Below, one piece after another: positions 31,829-42,559 of a DNA stretch of 64,000 bases. Below the pieces are notes generated by a model. It searched no databases, was not told the origin of the DNA, and was given only the letters and a program-made list of their open reading frames with translations. Source of the stretch: Hydrangea macrophylla (Eukaryota > Streptophyta > Magnoliopsida > Cornales > Hydrangeaceae); assembly GCA_033977485.1 (NCBI GenBank), contig CM066984.1, positions 106,921,691 through 106,985,690 on the forward strand, given 5' to 3'. The stretch's first letter is position 1. Each line of letters opens with the position of its first letter. The translations under genes and the position numbers were made by a program.

Positions 31829-34043
31829 ATGGAACACTCCGGTTTTAATTCTGCGTCAAGATCGGAGAGTGAACGGTATTGGTCAGAGTCCCTCGGTGCC
31901 AGTCTGGACCAGCTCCCTGCGTCCCTGACCGATCATCAGAGTGGGGCCGGGATTCCCGTTTGTCTGTCTGATAGTGAGTCTACCCAGGAGGCCCCTGTTG
32001 CCTCCGTCTCGAGGGGTTCGGGCGACGAGTTGCCCAGGGAGACTGACCCGTAGTGTTCGCTTGTGAGTCCACCCTTTCTACGTTGCGTTCCCAAGACCTT
32101 CTCCGGATCAGAGAGAGGTATTCTCTTCCTGACGGTTGCGCCCTAGCCGTAAACCCCGGCGGCACGCACCTCTATCGGGGTTCGTCACCCTGTTCGAGGA
32201 CGCTATGATGGCGGGCCTCCGACTACCCCTTCACCCCGTCGCCCGGGATGTCCTGATCTACCTCGATATCGCTCCCGGGCAGTTGGCCCCCAACGGATGG
32301 AGATTCCTAATGGGGTGTATATCGCTGTGGCCTCATGTGTTCGGGTACGAGCTCACCCTCCATGAGTTTCTTTGGGCCCACCAACCATTCCCTGTGCACC
32401 GGGAAGTGGGGTTTTTCTCATTTTCTGCCCGTCCGGGCAGAAAAATTATCGACAGGTGCCCCATCAACAACAAGGGGTGGAAGGGCAAATTCTTCCAGGT
32501 GTCCACCCTTCGCCTCTGTGACATGGCTCCGGGGACCCAGCTGAGGACATCCTGGGCTGGGGAGTTGAGGGGTAAGACCACCCATCCGAGTCCGTCCGTT
32601 CTTTCGATTTTAGGAACGCGATGGCTTGCTAACTGACTTCATTCCTCTGTCCACAGCTGGCTCGACAGAACCACCCGAAATCCCCGAGCTGTGCCAGGCC
32701 AGGATCTGGTGGCTAGCAGAGTTGCCCACCAGTGTTTGGAACGTATTATCCCGAACAGGGGACTTTGTCGAGACCTATTCCCTTGAGGAGCCCGTTCCAG
32801 CCCCCAGCTTTTCACCCCTCATCCCCGGTGAGTTCCCAGGTTGCCTCACTGGTACGCCCTGCACTTGTCCGTATTGTTTCTCACATTTTTGACCGTGCGA
32901 TCTTGCTCTTTTGTAGAAATGGCCCCCAAGCGCAATTTGGAGCAGCTGAGGGAGAGACAGGTTGCTGCCGCTGCCGCCGCTGCTACTCGGATGGCGATCG
33001 CCCAGGGGAAGAGGCCAGCCACCGAGGCCCTGGGCGGTGAGCGCCCGCTCCGACGCATCCGCCATGGGACGGTCAACCGTCCGGACCCTGCGGGGACATC
33101 GGCTCCCCAAAGGTTGGTTATTGAGGAGCCCGCACCCCGGGCTGATATTCCATCCGGTCTGCCCATCGGTGGGCCTGGTGAGGTTCGGGAGAGGCTAAAG
33201 TCTGTCCTAATCCTGAGCCAGGTTGAAGTATGCGTCGGGCTGTCTCCCCAGGACTTCCAAGGATGGTTGTATAGCCTTTCCCATCTGGTAAGTGTTCTGT
33301 CTCCCTCCAAATATTGGCCTGCTCCCTTTTTACTTGCCTAACTAATCTTCATCCTCTCGTCGCAGGTCGGTTGTATGGCTGCGGGGTCCGAGTCCCTCCT
33401 ATCTTCCCTGACCGGGAGGGTCAGCGTCGCTGAAGCCGCCTTCTCGAAGGAGCGGGAGGAATTACAAGTAGCGAAAGCCGCCTTGGCCGTTGAGACGAGC
33501 AAGATAAAGTCATTGGCCTCGAGTTTAGGTATGGCTCAGGCGGATCTGGCGGCTGCTTTGGCTGAATTGGAGGTTTCCCGGGCCCTCACTGCGGCAGCTG
33601 AAGCCCGGGTGAAGGCGGCGACCGAGACACCTGCTGCAGGGGCCTTGGAGGGCGCGTTTGATGACGGCTTCTTCCAAGGTTATGACGATCTGAAATGGCG
33701 GGTAGCCCGGGATCACCCCGAGTGGGTCCTTTCGGCTTACGAGGGGATTGACTCAGATTACTGGGATGTCGGTGAAGATCCCATAGCTGATGAAGCTCCT
33801 GTGGTTGATGAAGATCCTGCGGCCATTGCTGAGGCCACTGAACTCGCCCCGGGCAGAGACTTGGGGGACGAAGGACTTGTCATACCAAGGGAGCAGACCG
33901 GGAGACCGATGACGTGGTCAATGTGGAAGACTGAGTTCCTGGTCCTGCATTGTTTTTCTTTATTTCGTTGCTTGCAGTTTTCTTTTGATTTTGGGGAGGC
34001 TACTACAACTGCCCCCCAAGCTTTGTACATTTGCTTCAATTAA
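31829..34043 (+). pseudogene. antisense gene 2, diverged copy of the same family
   Basis: Coding-like blocks in plus sense run from an ATG at 31829 (MEHSGFNSAS) through SLPDGCALAVNPGG, the family core GLRLPLHPVARDVLIYLDI (about 32210-32270) and NNKGWKGKFFQVS. A Lys/Arg/Ala segment (MAPKRNLEQL, 32921) and a long coiled coil (about 33400-33640) follow. The acidic C-terminus ends at a stop at 34041-34043. GT-AG candidates are 32572-32658, 32826-32915 and 33289-33365. Frame breaks near 32050 and 32175 are not explained by these introns, so this copy is probably broken. It is longer than ORF 1 and may represent the ancestral, intron-containing form. Confidence 0.6.
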
Positions 34044-34102
34044 TGAAAAGGCCCTTGAGGTCAACCTTCCATTAACTTCGTTGTTGTATTATGATTTAAT
34101 AT

Positions 34103-34282
34103 TTGCTAGTATCCGTACAATTTTGGTCGACCTAACACCTGCCTTAGCAAATGCTTTTGGACCATAACCAACAGAACACCTAATCGGACGGTTCGCTAGT
34201 ATTCGTACGATTTTGGTCGACCTGACACCTGCCTTAGCAAATGCTTTAGGACCGTAACCAACAGAACACCTAGTCGAACGAT
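34103..34282. repeat. two 90-bp tandem repeats
   Basis: Units at 34103-34192 and 34193-34282 share CTAGTATCCGTACAATTTTG-like and GCCTTAGCAAATGCTTT blocks in exact 90-bp register. They lie between the second antisense module and integrase. Confidence 0.85.
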
Positions 34283-34369
34283 GTGATTCCCTGTTTTAGC
34301 CTCAACATTCCCCTTATTCCCCTGCCCCCCAAGCATTTTGCTAGGCGGGAGTATAGGAGTACGGGAGTA

Positions 34370-34573
34370 AGTAGCCGTAGGGAACCGACCTGGAACATGG
34401 GTGGTTGCAGGTGCTTTTGAAGCTTGCCATCGTCGGCTGGACCTAGGCGAAACTTTAATTAATTTCCTGTTTTTAGGTCTAGTATCCTTTTGTCCCCGAC
34501 CTTCTTGCAAAGGCGGAGGCATGCAGAGGGGCGACCATAGGAAACCGACCTGGAACATGGGTGGTTGCAGGGT
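34370..34573. repeat. two-copy direct repeat, about 160-bp period
   Basis: GGAACCGACCTGGAACATGG occurs at about 34380, and GGAAACCGACCTGGAACATG at about 34539, each followed by GTGGTTGCAGG. Diverged sequence separates the copies. Confidence 0.75.
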
Positions 34574-34589
34574 CCTTTAGTGCCTGAGT

Positions 34590-34822
34590 TCGAAGTCCGA
34601 GGTCTTTTTTGATGCCTGGGTTCGGAGCCCGAGGTCTTTTGGTGCCTCGGGGTTAGGCCCGAGGTCTTTGGTGCTTCGGGGTTCGGAGCCCGAGGTCTTT
34701 GGTGCCTCGGGGTTAGGCTCGAGGTCTTTGGTGCCCCGGGGTTCGGCCCGAGGTCTTCGGTGCCTCGGGGTTAGGCCCGAGGTCTTTGGTGCCCCGGGGT
34801 TCGGCCCGAGGTCTTTTAGTGT
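34590..34822. repeat. GC-rich minisatellite of about 28-33 bp
   Basis: About eight imperfect units of the form GGTGCCTCGGGGTTAGGCC followed by CGAGGTCTTT. Such subrepeats are common in the 3' region of Tat elements. ORFs across it are compositional artefacts. Confidence 0.85.
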
Positions 34823-34961
34823 ATTGCACAGTGCTCTGATAGTAGAAAATTTTCGAAGTAGAACCATGTAATTTTATTTAAAAATAATAAACCATGTCGA
34901 TTATCCAATCAGAGCTATAAAAAGAATTCTGCCTATAACAATAAACTTCTGTGATCCGATG

Positions 34962-36384
34962 CTACTGATAGTACTTACGGAGGTGTTGCACATTCCAAGG
35001 ATGAGTGAGATCACGCCCGTCCATACTCTGTAACCAGTAGGTTCCCGGTCGGTTAATTTGAGTTATTTTATACGGGCCTTCCCAGTTTGCCCCCAACTTC
35101 CCGTGGCCTGGGATTCGGGTAGACTGGTTCACAGCTTTAAGGACGAGGTCTCCGACTTGAAAGTTGCGGTGCTTCACCTTGCTATTGTAATACCGTGAGA
35201 CCCTTTGCTTGTAAGCGGCCACCTTGAGATAGGCCTGATCTCTTTTTTCTTCCACCAGGTCGAGCTCCATCCTGAGGGCTTCTCCATTATCTGGGTCATT
35301 GAAGGTAGCCACTCGGTATGTGGGCAGCCCGAGCTCTGTGGGGACCACTGCCTCAAAACCATAAGTTAAGGAAAATGGGGTTTTGCCTGTAGCCGCTCGG
35401 GGTATGGTGCGGTAGGCCCACAGGAGGGTCGGTAGTTCTTCAGCCCACAGGGCTTTGGTGCCTTCAAGCCTTGTCTTGATCGACTACAAAATTGTGCGGT
35501 TGGTTACCTCGGCCTGGCCATTGGCTTGTGGATGCTCGGGGGAAGAGTAATGATTTAATATCCCATAGCCCGAGCAGAACTGTCTGAAGACTGGTGTGTC
35601 AAATTGTCGGCCATTGTCACTGATCAGGACCCGCGGGATACCGAACCGACTGAGGATATTTCTTTCCACGAAATTCTCCATTTTCTGCTCGGTTATCGTT
35701 GCCAAGGGCTCTGCCTCTGCCCATTTGGTGAAGTAGTCAACAGCTATCACGGCAAATTTGACTTGCCCTTTCCCTGTCGGTAAGGGACCAACAATGTCGA
35801 TTCCCCACTGGGCAAATGTCCAGGGACTGTGGACCGGTGTTTGGAGTTCTCCCGGTTGGTTGATCATAGGAGCATACCGTTGGCACTTATCACACCTTCG
35901 AACATACTCCTGTGAATCTCGGGCCATGGTTGGCCAATAGTAACCCTGTAGTAGGAACTTTCTGGAAAGCGCCCGACCTCCTATGTGGTTTCCACACACA
36001 CCTTCATGGATTTCAAACAATATTGCTTGCACTTGCGCAGGATGAACGCAGCGGAGGTACGGGATAGTGAATCCCCTTTTATAGAGAATACCGTCAAGAA
36101 GGTGATATCTTGCTGCCCGGTACTTGACCCGGCGAGCCTCATCCTTGTCATCTGGTAGCCTTCCTGTCATTAAGAACGTCACGAGCGGGTCCATCCAACT
36201 AGGTCCCAAAGTGACCGGGTCGATTTCCATGCCTTCTGAGTTGATCACACTCGGCTCGGGTAGGAGTTGTATCCTAATCCCGGGCAAGTCTGACTCAGAG
36301 GACGAGGCGAGGCGAGCAAGCTGGTCCGCTCTGGTATTCTCTTCTCTTGGTATCTGGGTGATGGAGAACCTTGAAGCTTCTTGG
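34962..36384 (-). pseudogene. Tat integrase
   Basis: In minus sense the frame after about 36383 leads through PGIRIQLLPEPS to the zinc-binding region (HEGVCGNH and CDKC). The catalytic core follows, with DIVGPLPTGKGQ, LISDNGRQFD and an EVTNRTI glutamate. A TAG at 35482-35484 interrupts the core end, and the C-terminal part (LGLPTYRVATFND to HLRKYYQ) continues to 34962. Integrase would insert the cDNA; this copy is broken by the stop and by the upstream frameshift. Confidence 0.85.
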
Positions 36385-38182
36385 AAGCCGCTTGGACAAG
36401 GGCCAAGTAGGCTACCATATTGTCTTCCCGTGCTTCATACTCCTGATTTACTTGGTTGACCACAAGCTAGGAATTGCTGTAGCCCTGGACCTGCAGCGCA
36501 CTCATTGAGATGGCTAACTGCAACCAAACCAAGAGAGCTTCGTACTCGGCCTCGTTGTTGGAAGCGCGAAACCCAAACCTTAGAGCATACTCGAGCTGGA
36601 TATCATCCGGGGTAGTCAAAATAATTCCTGCTCCACTACCTTGCTGATTGGAGGAACCATCCACTTGCAGTGTCCAGGTCGGGATATCGGAGTTTAATCC
36701 GGGCGGTAAGGCCGGAGACTCGGACTCTTCGACTGGGTCTTCGGAGTATGTAAACTCAACCAGAAAGTCTGCTACAGCTTGGCCCTTGATTGCTGTCCGG
36801 GGTCGGTAGATTACTTTGAACTCTTCTAGTTCCAAAGCCCACTTGACGAGCCTCCCAGATGTATCTGGCCAAGACAGAATTCTGCGGAGAGGCTGGTCAG
36901 TCAGGACTGCAATGACATGGGCCTGGAAGTACTGGCAGAGCCTTCGGGCTGAGGTGATAAGGGCGAAGGCCAGTTTCTCGATGCGGGAGTATCGGCTTTC
37001 TGCACCCTGCAACGCCCGGCTGGTGTAATACACTGGGAACTGTATCCCGTGCTCCTCCCAAACGAGTGTCGAGCTAACAGTTGACGGCGACACCGCCAAA
37101 TACAGGAACAATTCCTCTCCGGGTGTGGGTGTTGATAGTAGAGGGGGAGAGGCCAGATATTTCTTGAGTTCCTGGAATGCCTCATCACACTCTTCTGACC
37201 ATTGAAAAGCTTTGCGGAGGATCTTGAAGAATGGCAAGCACCGGTCGGTAGCTTGGGATACGAATCTGTTTAATGCGGCCACCCGTCCGGCTAAGCTTTG
37301 AACTTCCTTCGTTGATTTGGATGACCGCATGTTGATGATGGCTCTGATTTTCTCGGGGTTTGCTTCGATTCCTCGTCTGCTGACTAGATGGCCGAGAAAC
37401 TTCCCGGACGAGACGCCGAAGGTGCATTTGGCAGGGTTCAACCTCATCTTAAATTTTCTCAAAATGCTGAAGGCCCCGGCCAGATTCTCAAGGTGATCGG
37501 ATTCATCCCGGCTCTTGACCAAGAGATCGTCCACATATACTTCCATGGATTTCCCAATAAGGTCTTTGAACATGAAGTTGACCAGGCACTGATAGGTAGC
37601 CCCAGCATTCTTGAGGCCGAACGACATGACTTTGTAGCAATACATGCCCTGGTCGGTGATGAACGCTGTCTTCTCTTCGTCCCCGGGGTACATGCTGATC
37701 TGATTATACCCCGAGTAAGAGTCCATGAATGACAGGATTGAGTGGCCTGCCGTTGAGTCAACAAGGAGGTCTATTCGGGGTAGCGGATAACAGTCCTTGG
37801 GGAAGGCCCTGTTGAGGTCGGTGAAGTCCACACACATTCTCCACTTCCCATTGCTTTTCTTGACCAGAACGACATTGGCTAGCCAGTCGGGATAGTGGAC
37901 TTCTCGGATGGACTTCGCCTTTAAGAGTTTCTCAACTTCTTCCCTGACTGCCTTTTGTCTTTCGGGTGCCATGCCCCTCCTTTTCTGCTTAACCGGGCGA
38001 CAGTCCGGGCTAACATTGAGATGATGGGACATTACCCGGGGGTCAATCCTGGGCATGTCCTCGTGACTCCAAGCAAAAACATCCTGTTCTCGCCTTAGGA
38101 ACTGGATCAACTCTTCCTTCAGAGCTGGCTCCAGTAAGGCCCCTATGCTGACCGTGCGGTCGGGGAAATCTGAGTTCAGCAC
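36385..38182 (-). pseudogene. Tat reverse transcriptase and two RNase H domains
   Basis: The open stretch 38182-36467 holds RT motifs VLVKKSNGKWRMCVDFTDLN, LPRIDLLVD and the catalytic YVDDLLVKS (about residue 215). A gypsy RNase H region with YYTSRALQGAESRYSRIEK follows, then a linker, then a second RNase H domain beginning WTLQVDGSSNQQGSG, the extra domain typical of Tat elements. A TAG at about 36464-36466 falls inside that second domain, which then resumes as VVNQVNQEYEAREDN. A frameshift follows near 36383. Another TAG at 38183-38185 separates this stretch from protease. Confidence 0.88.
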
Positions 38183-38185
38183 AAT

Positions 38186-39064
38186 CTACTCCAGTTCTTC
38201 CATCGGCCCTATCACGTCGCTCTGGTCCCGGGGGTCCATCTCTTGGACGTTTAACGTTTCAGTTATTGCCCCCCGTCGCAATGAGCTAACGTAACAGCTG
38301 CGAGCGGTGCTCTGATCCCCACACAAAGACCTGTTGAGAGTTGGCCTGCCAAGGATGACGTTGTATGCTGATGGGGCCTCTACAATCACAAAATTGGTGA
38401 GCACGGAGGCCTGCTGAGGATATGTCCCCATGAGAACCGGAAGCTCGATTGTTCCGAGCGGTTGAGTACTGGAGCCGTTGAATCCGACAAGGGGAGTAGC
38501 GACCGGTCGGAGCCGATCCCTGGAGATCCCGAGCTGGTCAAACGCCGATGTGAACATAATGTCCGACGAGCTGCCGGTGTCTACCAACACCCTCTGGACC
38601 ATGTAGTTGGCTATGGAGAGGGTGACTACTAGAGGGTCGTCATGGGGGCAGTGGATCCCCTGCAAGTCGTCGGACGTGAACGTAAGAACCTCGGCCGGGG
38701 AGGAGCCGGTGGATTGGACTTGCCCGACCTCCGTTCGGGAGGCTCGGGTATGCCTCTTCCGCGCCGACTGTGTATCACCTCCGCCGGATGTTCCTCCAGA
38801 AATCACAAAGATGAGGCCGAGCGGCGGTGGTGGCAACTGGTTAGGAGTCCGGGCGTCCTGCCGAGGCCGTCCTTCGGTGACGAACTCGGCAAGGTGTCCC
38901 TGCTCAATCAGCTTCTCGATCTCTATCTTCAATTTGAAACAATCTTCTGTTTCATGGACGTGATCCCGGTGGTAGCGGCAAAATTTGTCCCGGTTCCTCT
39001 TATCGGGCGGGGCCCTGAGTTTAGCTGGCTGCTGAAGCAGCCTCTGCGCCTCGGCGGCGGCCAT
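38186..39064 (-). pseudogene. Tat Gag nucleocapsid end and aspartic protease
   Basis: In minus sense the stretch starts with the C-terminal Gag part and the Cys/His motif CRYHRDHVHETEDC that would bind RNA. It reaches an aspartic protease with catalytic VDTGSSSDIM and the flap-end motif NVILGRPTLN. Right after this motif the sequence jumps to GDQSTARSCYVSSL, which suggests a small in-frame deletion compared with family members. It ends at the TAG at 38183-38185. Confidence 0.82.
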
Positions 39065-40457
39065 GACCTCGTGGATCGGGCAGGAAAGAGGCGTGAAAGT
39101 AGTTTGGGGCTGATCCCTTGCATCTCTCTGATCATGCTTCGGCTTCTTTCCCGAAATTTCTCGAACCCTTCGCGCTTGCGTTTGGCCTTGGGGGATTTAT
39201 CCTCCGTTTGGCCAGCGCGCTTCGCCTTTAGGAATTCCTCGGTATCTATGTATTTCTCGACCCTCTCCGAGAGTTCCACCAGGGTCGCCGGTCGATTACG
39301 ATGAAACGACGTGGCGACTTTGGTGTCCTGAACTCCTGAGCAGAAGGCCATGATGGCGGCCGTTTCATTAAGGTTGCGGATCAGGAGCCTTTGCTGATTG
39401 AAACGGTCCACATATTCCCTCAAGGATTCCCCTTTGCGCTGTTTGACGGTCAACAGCTGGGTGTCCGGCTGCGACCGATCGAGCATCCCGACAACTGACT
39501 AATAAAGAGTTTGCCGAGGGCTTTGAAGTTGTCAACTATTCGGGGCTTCAAGGCGTGGAACCACTGGGCGGCTGACCCTTTGAGGGTACTGGGAAAGGCC
39601 AGGCACAGCAACTCGTCTGTCGTGGTGACCAATGCCATTTGCGCCTTGTAGGTGCGGATGTGGTCTACTGGACTCCTCGTGCCATCGTATGAGCTGAGAT
39701 GCGGGGGCTTGAACTTTCGCGGAATGGGGAACTGGGTCACCCGAGCTGTATAGGGCGACTCCGTCTCCGTATCAGTGAGGTCATGACCGGACTTGCGGTT
39801 TAGCCTCTCGATTTGCTGCTGTAGCTCTTCGACCTGGGCTTTGACGTCACTCTGCCCTACTCTCCTATCCGTGTCTGAACGGTAGGTGGGGTCGGACGAT
39901 GAGGCCTCCTCCTCAAAGTACGTCGACCTCGGAGACAGTACCCGACTGTTAGTTCGGGTAAGCCTGTGCCTAAGGTCCCCTCGGCTCAGGACGGGAGGAT
40001 CGTCGACCGATTCCCGGGTTTTCCATCCGAATTTTTCTGCCCTTGCTGTGCGCCGTCGATCAATGATGATTTTGGCGTCATCCACTCGGCGCGCTCGGTG
40101 AGGGATGTACCGAGGCACCCTTTGAGAGCGCTTAGTGGCCTGGCTGCGCTCTCCACCTGCAGGGCGTTCCCGGTTTGGTGAGGACACCGGAGCGGATCGT
40201 GCATGCTCTCGCACCCGACCCGGCTTGCTGACGGGGGCGCTTTTCTCAGGTCGACTCTCTGACGCAGGGCGCTTCTCATGTTGGGCCATAAGCGCGTCTA
40301 TCTGCTGTTGTGCTCGACGTTGGCCCTCCAGGAGTTGCTCCAATGCCGTCGTGACCTGTTCGGTGGTCATGGAGGTGGCCCGCGGCTCGATCTGCAGGTT
40401 TTCCTGACCGGCTGAGTCGGCGGGGTTGTCGGTCTTCTTACCCTTCTTTGGCGGCAT
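38929..40457 (-). pseudogene. Tat gag
   Basis: The start is at 40457 (MPPKKGKKTDNPADS). The first frame runs 335 codons and includes ALVTTTDELLCLAFPSTLKG and AAQWFHALKP, conserved in plant gypsy Gag. The frame then breaks near 39480. The second frame (39486-38929) carries KGESLREYVDRFNQQRL and VATSFHRNRPATLVELSERV and breaks again near 39090, after which the nucleocapsid part continues in the 38186-39064 frame. Two frameshifts make it non-functional. Confidence 0.85.
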
Positions 40458-40500
40458 GTAGATCAGTCAAAGATTTTGTTGATGAGAAGACTGTGTCTTT

Positions 40501-40516
40501 CCCACAGACGGCGCCA
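40501..40516 (-). other. primer-binding site of Tat element
   Basis: Minus strand TGGCGCCGTCTGTGGG lies 3 nt inside the 5' LTR. TGGCGCCGT-type sites, complementary to tRNA 3' ends, are standard in this lineage. Confidence 0.85.
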
Positions 40517-40519
40517 AAC

Positions 40520-41145
40520 TGATGATGCCAAAAATTGGTAAGCGAGATTTATGCGGGAAGATAGAGTAGAAAGAGGTTTGTATGTGGTTCGGCCCCGTTA
40601 ATGAGGTGACCTACGTCCACGTGTGCGTCTATGCGCTTCTTACTAGCAGATCACCGGCGGGCCTGGTGAGCCAACAAAGACGGGCAGCACTACCAGTAAT
40701 ACCGGCTGGGTGTATGCGTGTAAGTGGTGAGTGCTCTTCGCAAGTGCTTGTATACTTCGAGAGATTATTTTCAGATCCCCTTAGAGAGGACAGGTGGGCT
40801 CTTTTATAGATGCAAGAGTCCACCCTTACATGGTAAGTTAATTGGATTAGGAAGCCTAATCTAATCATAATAGATCTATACATGACTTTTAGGATAGTTT
40901 CCTAAGTGGTTAAGGAAACTAATCACCTTTCCTTGACAGAGTCCGAGCCAGACAAGGAAACGGCCTGGAATGTTCCTCCAAGCTGCCCATGCCAGAGAGC
41001 CGACGTAAATCGCGCCCGGGCCGGCTGATTCCCCGAGCGGTAGCGTCTAACGCGGGGCGCGTGCCCCTAGATCTTCTTCCCGGATAGCCCGGGTCCTTCT
41101 GCCACGTGGCTGTTGGACTTTGGCAGGATATTTCTGGACATATCA
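40520..41145 (-). repeat. 5' LTR of Tat element
   Basis: 626 bp, 9 substitutions from the partner at 28580-29205 and no length difference. In minus sense it starts TGATATGTCC and ends GGCATCATCA. Confidence 0.95.
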
Positions 41146-41484
41146 AAAGGTAAAAAGTGAACTCACTCTTCCTATCAATATATACGTATGTATATATATA
41201 TATATATGTATATTTGGTTCAAGACTTCAATCATCCATGAAAGAGTTACTGTACAAACAAATGCACTTTAGTGAGCTATCAAAATCTTACCGTTGGCTAA
41301 AAAAGAAATAAAACTGAAAAAGGGTTTAACATTTGAGTCATTGCACAGTAATTAAAGAAGAATCCGTTTGGGCCATTATGACACAAAGCAACAGTCATAT
41401 ATATCTTGAATAGCATTATCTATCTTGAATAACATTAAGTAATTAAAAGTAATTAACTTAATATTTAATTAAAATAATCCAACA
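41146..41484 (-). repeat. 5' LTR of outer copia, distal half
   Basis: It continues the copia 5' LTR after the Tat insertion and includes the AAAGG duplication copy. It matches the left LTR up to TGTTGG at the element's outer end (minus sense) and preserves the MITE-free site near 41247. Confidence 0.92.
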
Positions 41485-41489
41485 CTGTC

Positions 41490-42559
41490 ACATGTGTAAG
41501 TAAACACATTTAAAATACAAATTTTAAAAAACGTAACATTATTACTCTTTTCACCCACGAGAACCTTACAAAAAATGAGAAATTATGCAAAGGGACAGTC
41601 ATATCACGTAATTGTGCTAATTTTGGGTGACATGTCTACCTGAATCACTATAGTTTATGACTACCACCTGTAACTACTCTTTACTTTGGATAAATTTACT
41701 AGTTATTAATTTCGGTAAAACAAAATGACAATGAATAAAACTTTCATATATTGATATATTATTGAGTCGAGTTGTCATGGAAGAAGAATCAACAAATAAA
41801 TATAAAATTTGTAATTCTTTGAGGTGCATAGATTGCTGTCTTTAAGGAGTTATTTGCCCCCATTCACAAAGAGTTTGCTACAGGGTTCCTAGCAAATCCC
41901 CTCCAGGATACAATAAAGTTCGAAAATATACCAAATAGCAATTCTGAAGATTTTTAAGAAAACCTAAAAAAAATGGTTTCAACTGACTGATGAAATGATA
42001 CGAGAGAATGTGCACTTAGTAGTTTCACACATATCAAATGAATAACACCACTTGTCTTATATAAACCATTTGGTGCATCTTCCAAAAGATGGCATCCTTT
42101 GGTTATTAGACACATATTTCCAATAGGTATCTTAGATAGACACCTCTTAAAGGGTAGTGACATTTAACCTAAATCCCTTTAAATGATCCATTTCACATTT
42201 ATCTATTATTCTCTTTATACACATTTTAATATTACAAACTATTAATGTATATTAAAATATACAACAATTCCCCACTAGGTTGTAATATTAAAACCACTAG
42301 TCTGTTAAAGCATAAAGACATGCATACAAGAAGGTATCTTTCGATTTAAACTTTCAATTAGTGTAAACATGTCAAAGTATAACGAAGTGTATGGTGTCTA
42401 GTCGATTAAATCATATCTTCTTTATGTCAAAACCGGAAATATCACACATGAATTTATCCAACTTCATTTGAGACTTTCCTATTAGCACTATTATGGTCAT
42501 GTGCTAAATCCTGATTTTATGAACATTTACAAGAATAAACTCAAATTCTTGTTATAAGC
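41490..42559. other. intergenic, no gene seen
   Basis: AT-rich DNA between the outer copia element and the solo LTR. No coding frame, repeat or RNA gene stands out. Confidence 0.6.

Larger units (their letters stand above)
28580..41145 (-). mobile_element. Tat-type Ty3/gypsy retrotransposon with antisense gene modules
   Basis: The element is 12,566 bp, starts TGATGATGCC, ends ACATATCA and is flanked by AAAGG (28575-28579 and 41146-41150) inside the copia LTR. Two 626-bp LTRs differ at 9 positions. In minus sense the order is LTR, primer site, gag, protease, RT, RNase H, a second RNase H, integrase, a 5.7-kb extra region, polypurine tract and LTR. The second RNase H and the long 3' region with antisense ORFs are hallmarks of the Tat lineage. 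Stops and frameshifts lie in gag, protease-RT, the second RNase H and integrase, so this copy needs help from elsewhere to move. Confidence 0.93.
21389..41484 (-). mobile_element. Ty1/copia retrotransposon, nested host of three insertions
   Basis: The perfect 5-bp duplication CTGTC (21384-21388 and 41485-41489) flanks a minus-strand element with LTRs of about 660-673 bp. Coding order in minus sense is gag (from 28224), protease, integrase, RT and RNase H (to 23457), the copia order. Three later insertions lie inside: a Harbinger-like MITE in the 3' LTR (21812-22645), a solo LTR at the gag-pol junction (26525-27258) and a Tat gypsy element in the 5' LTR (28580-41145). Without them the element would be about 6 kb. 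The two LTRs differ at about 20 of roughly 650 aligned positions by my count. In-frame stops in gag and before RNase H make it non-autonomous today. Confidence 0.93.

Noticed and set aside
34577..34871. ORFs with Glu/Pro/Arg repeats on both strands
   Set aside because: Translations of the GC-rich minisatellite.
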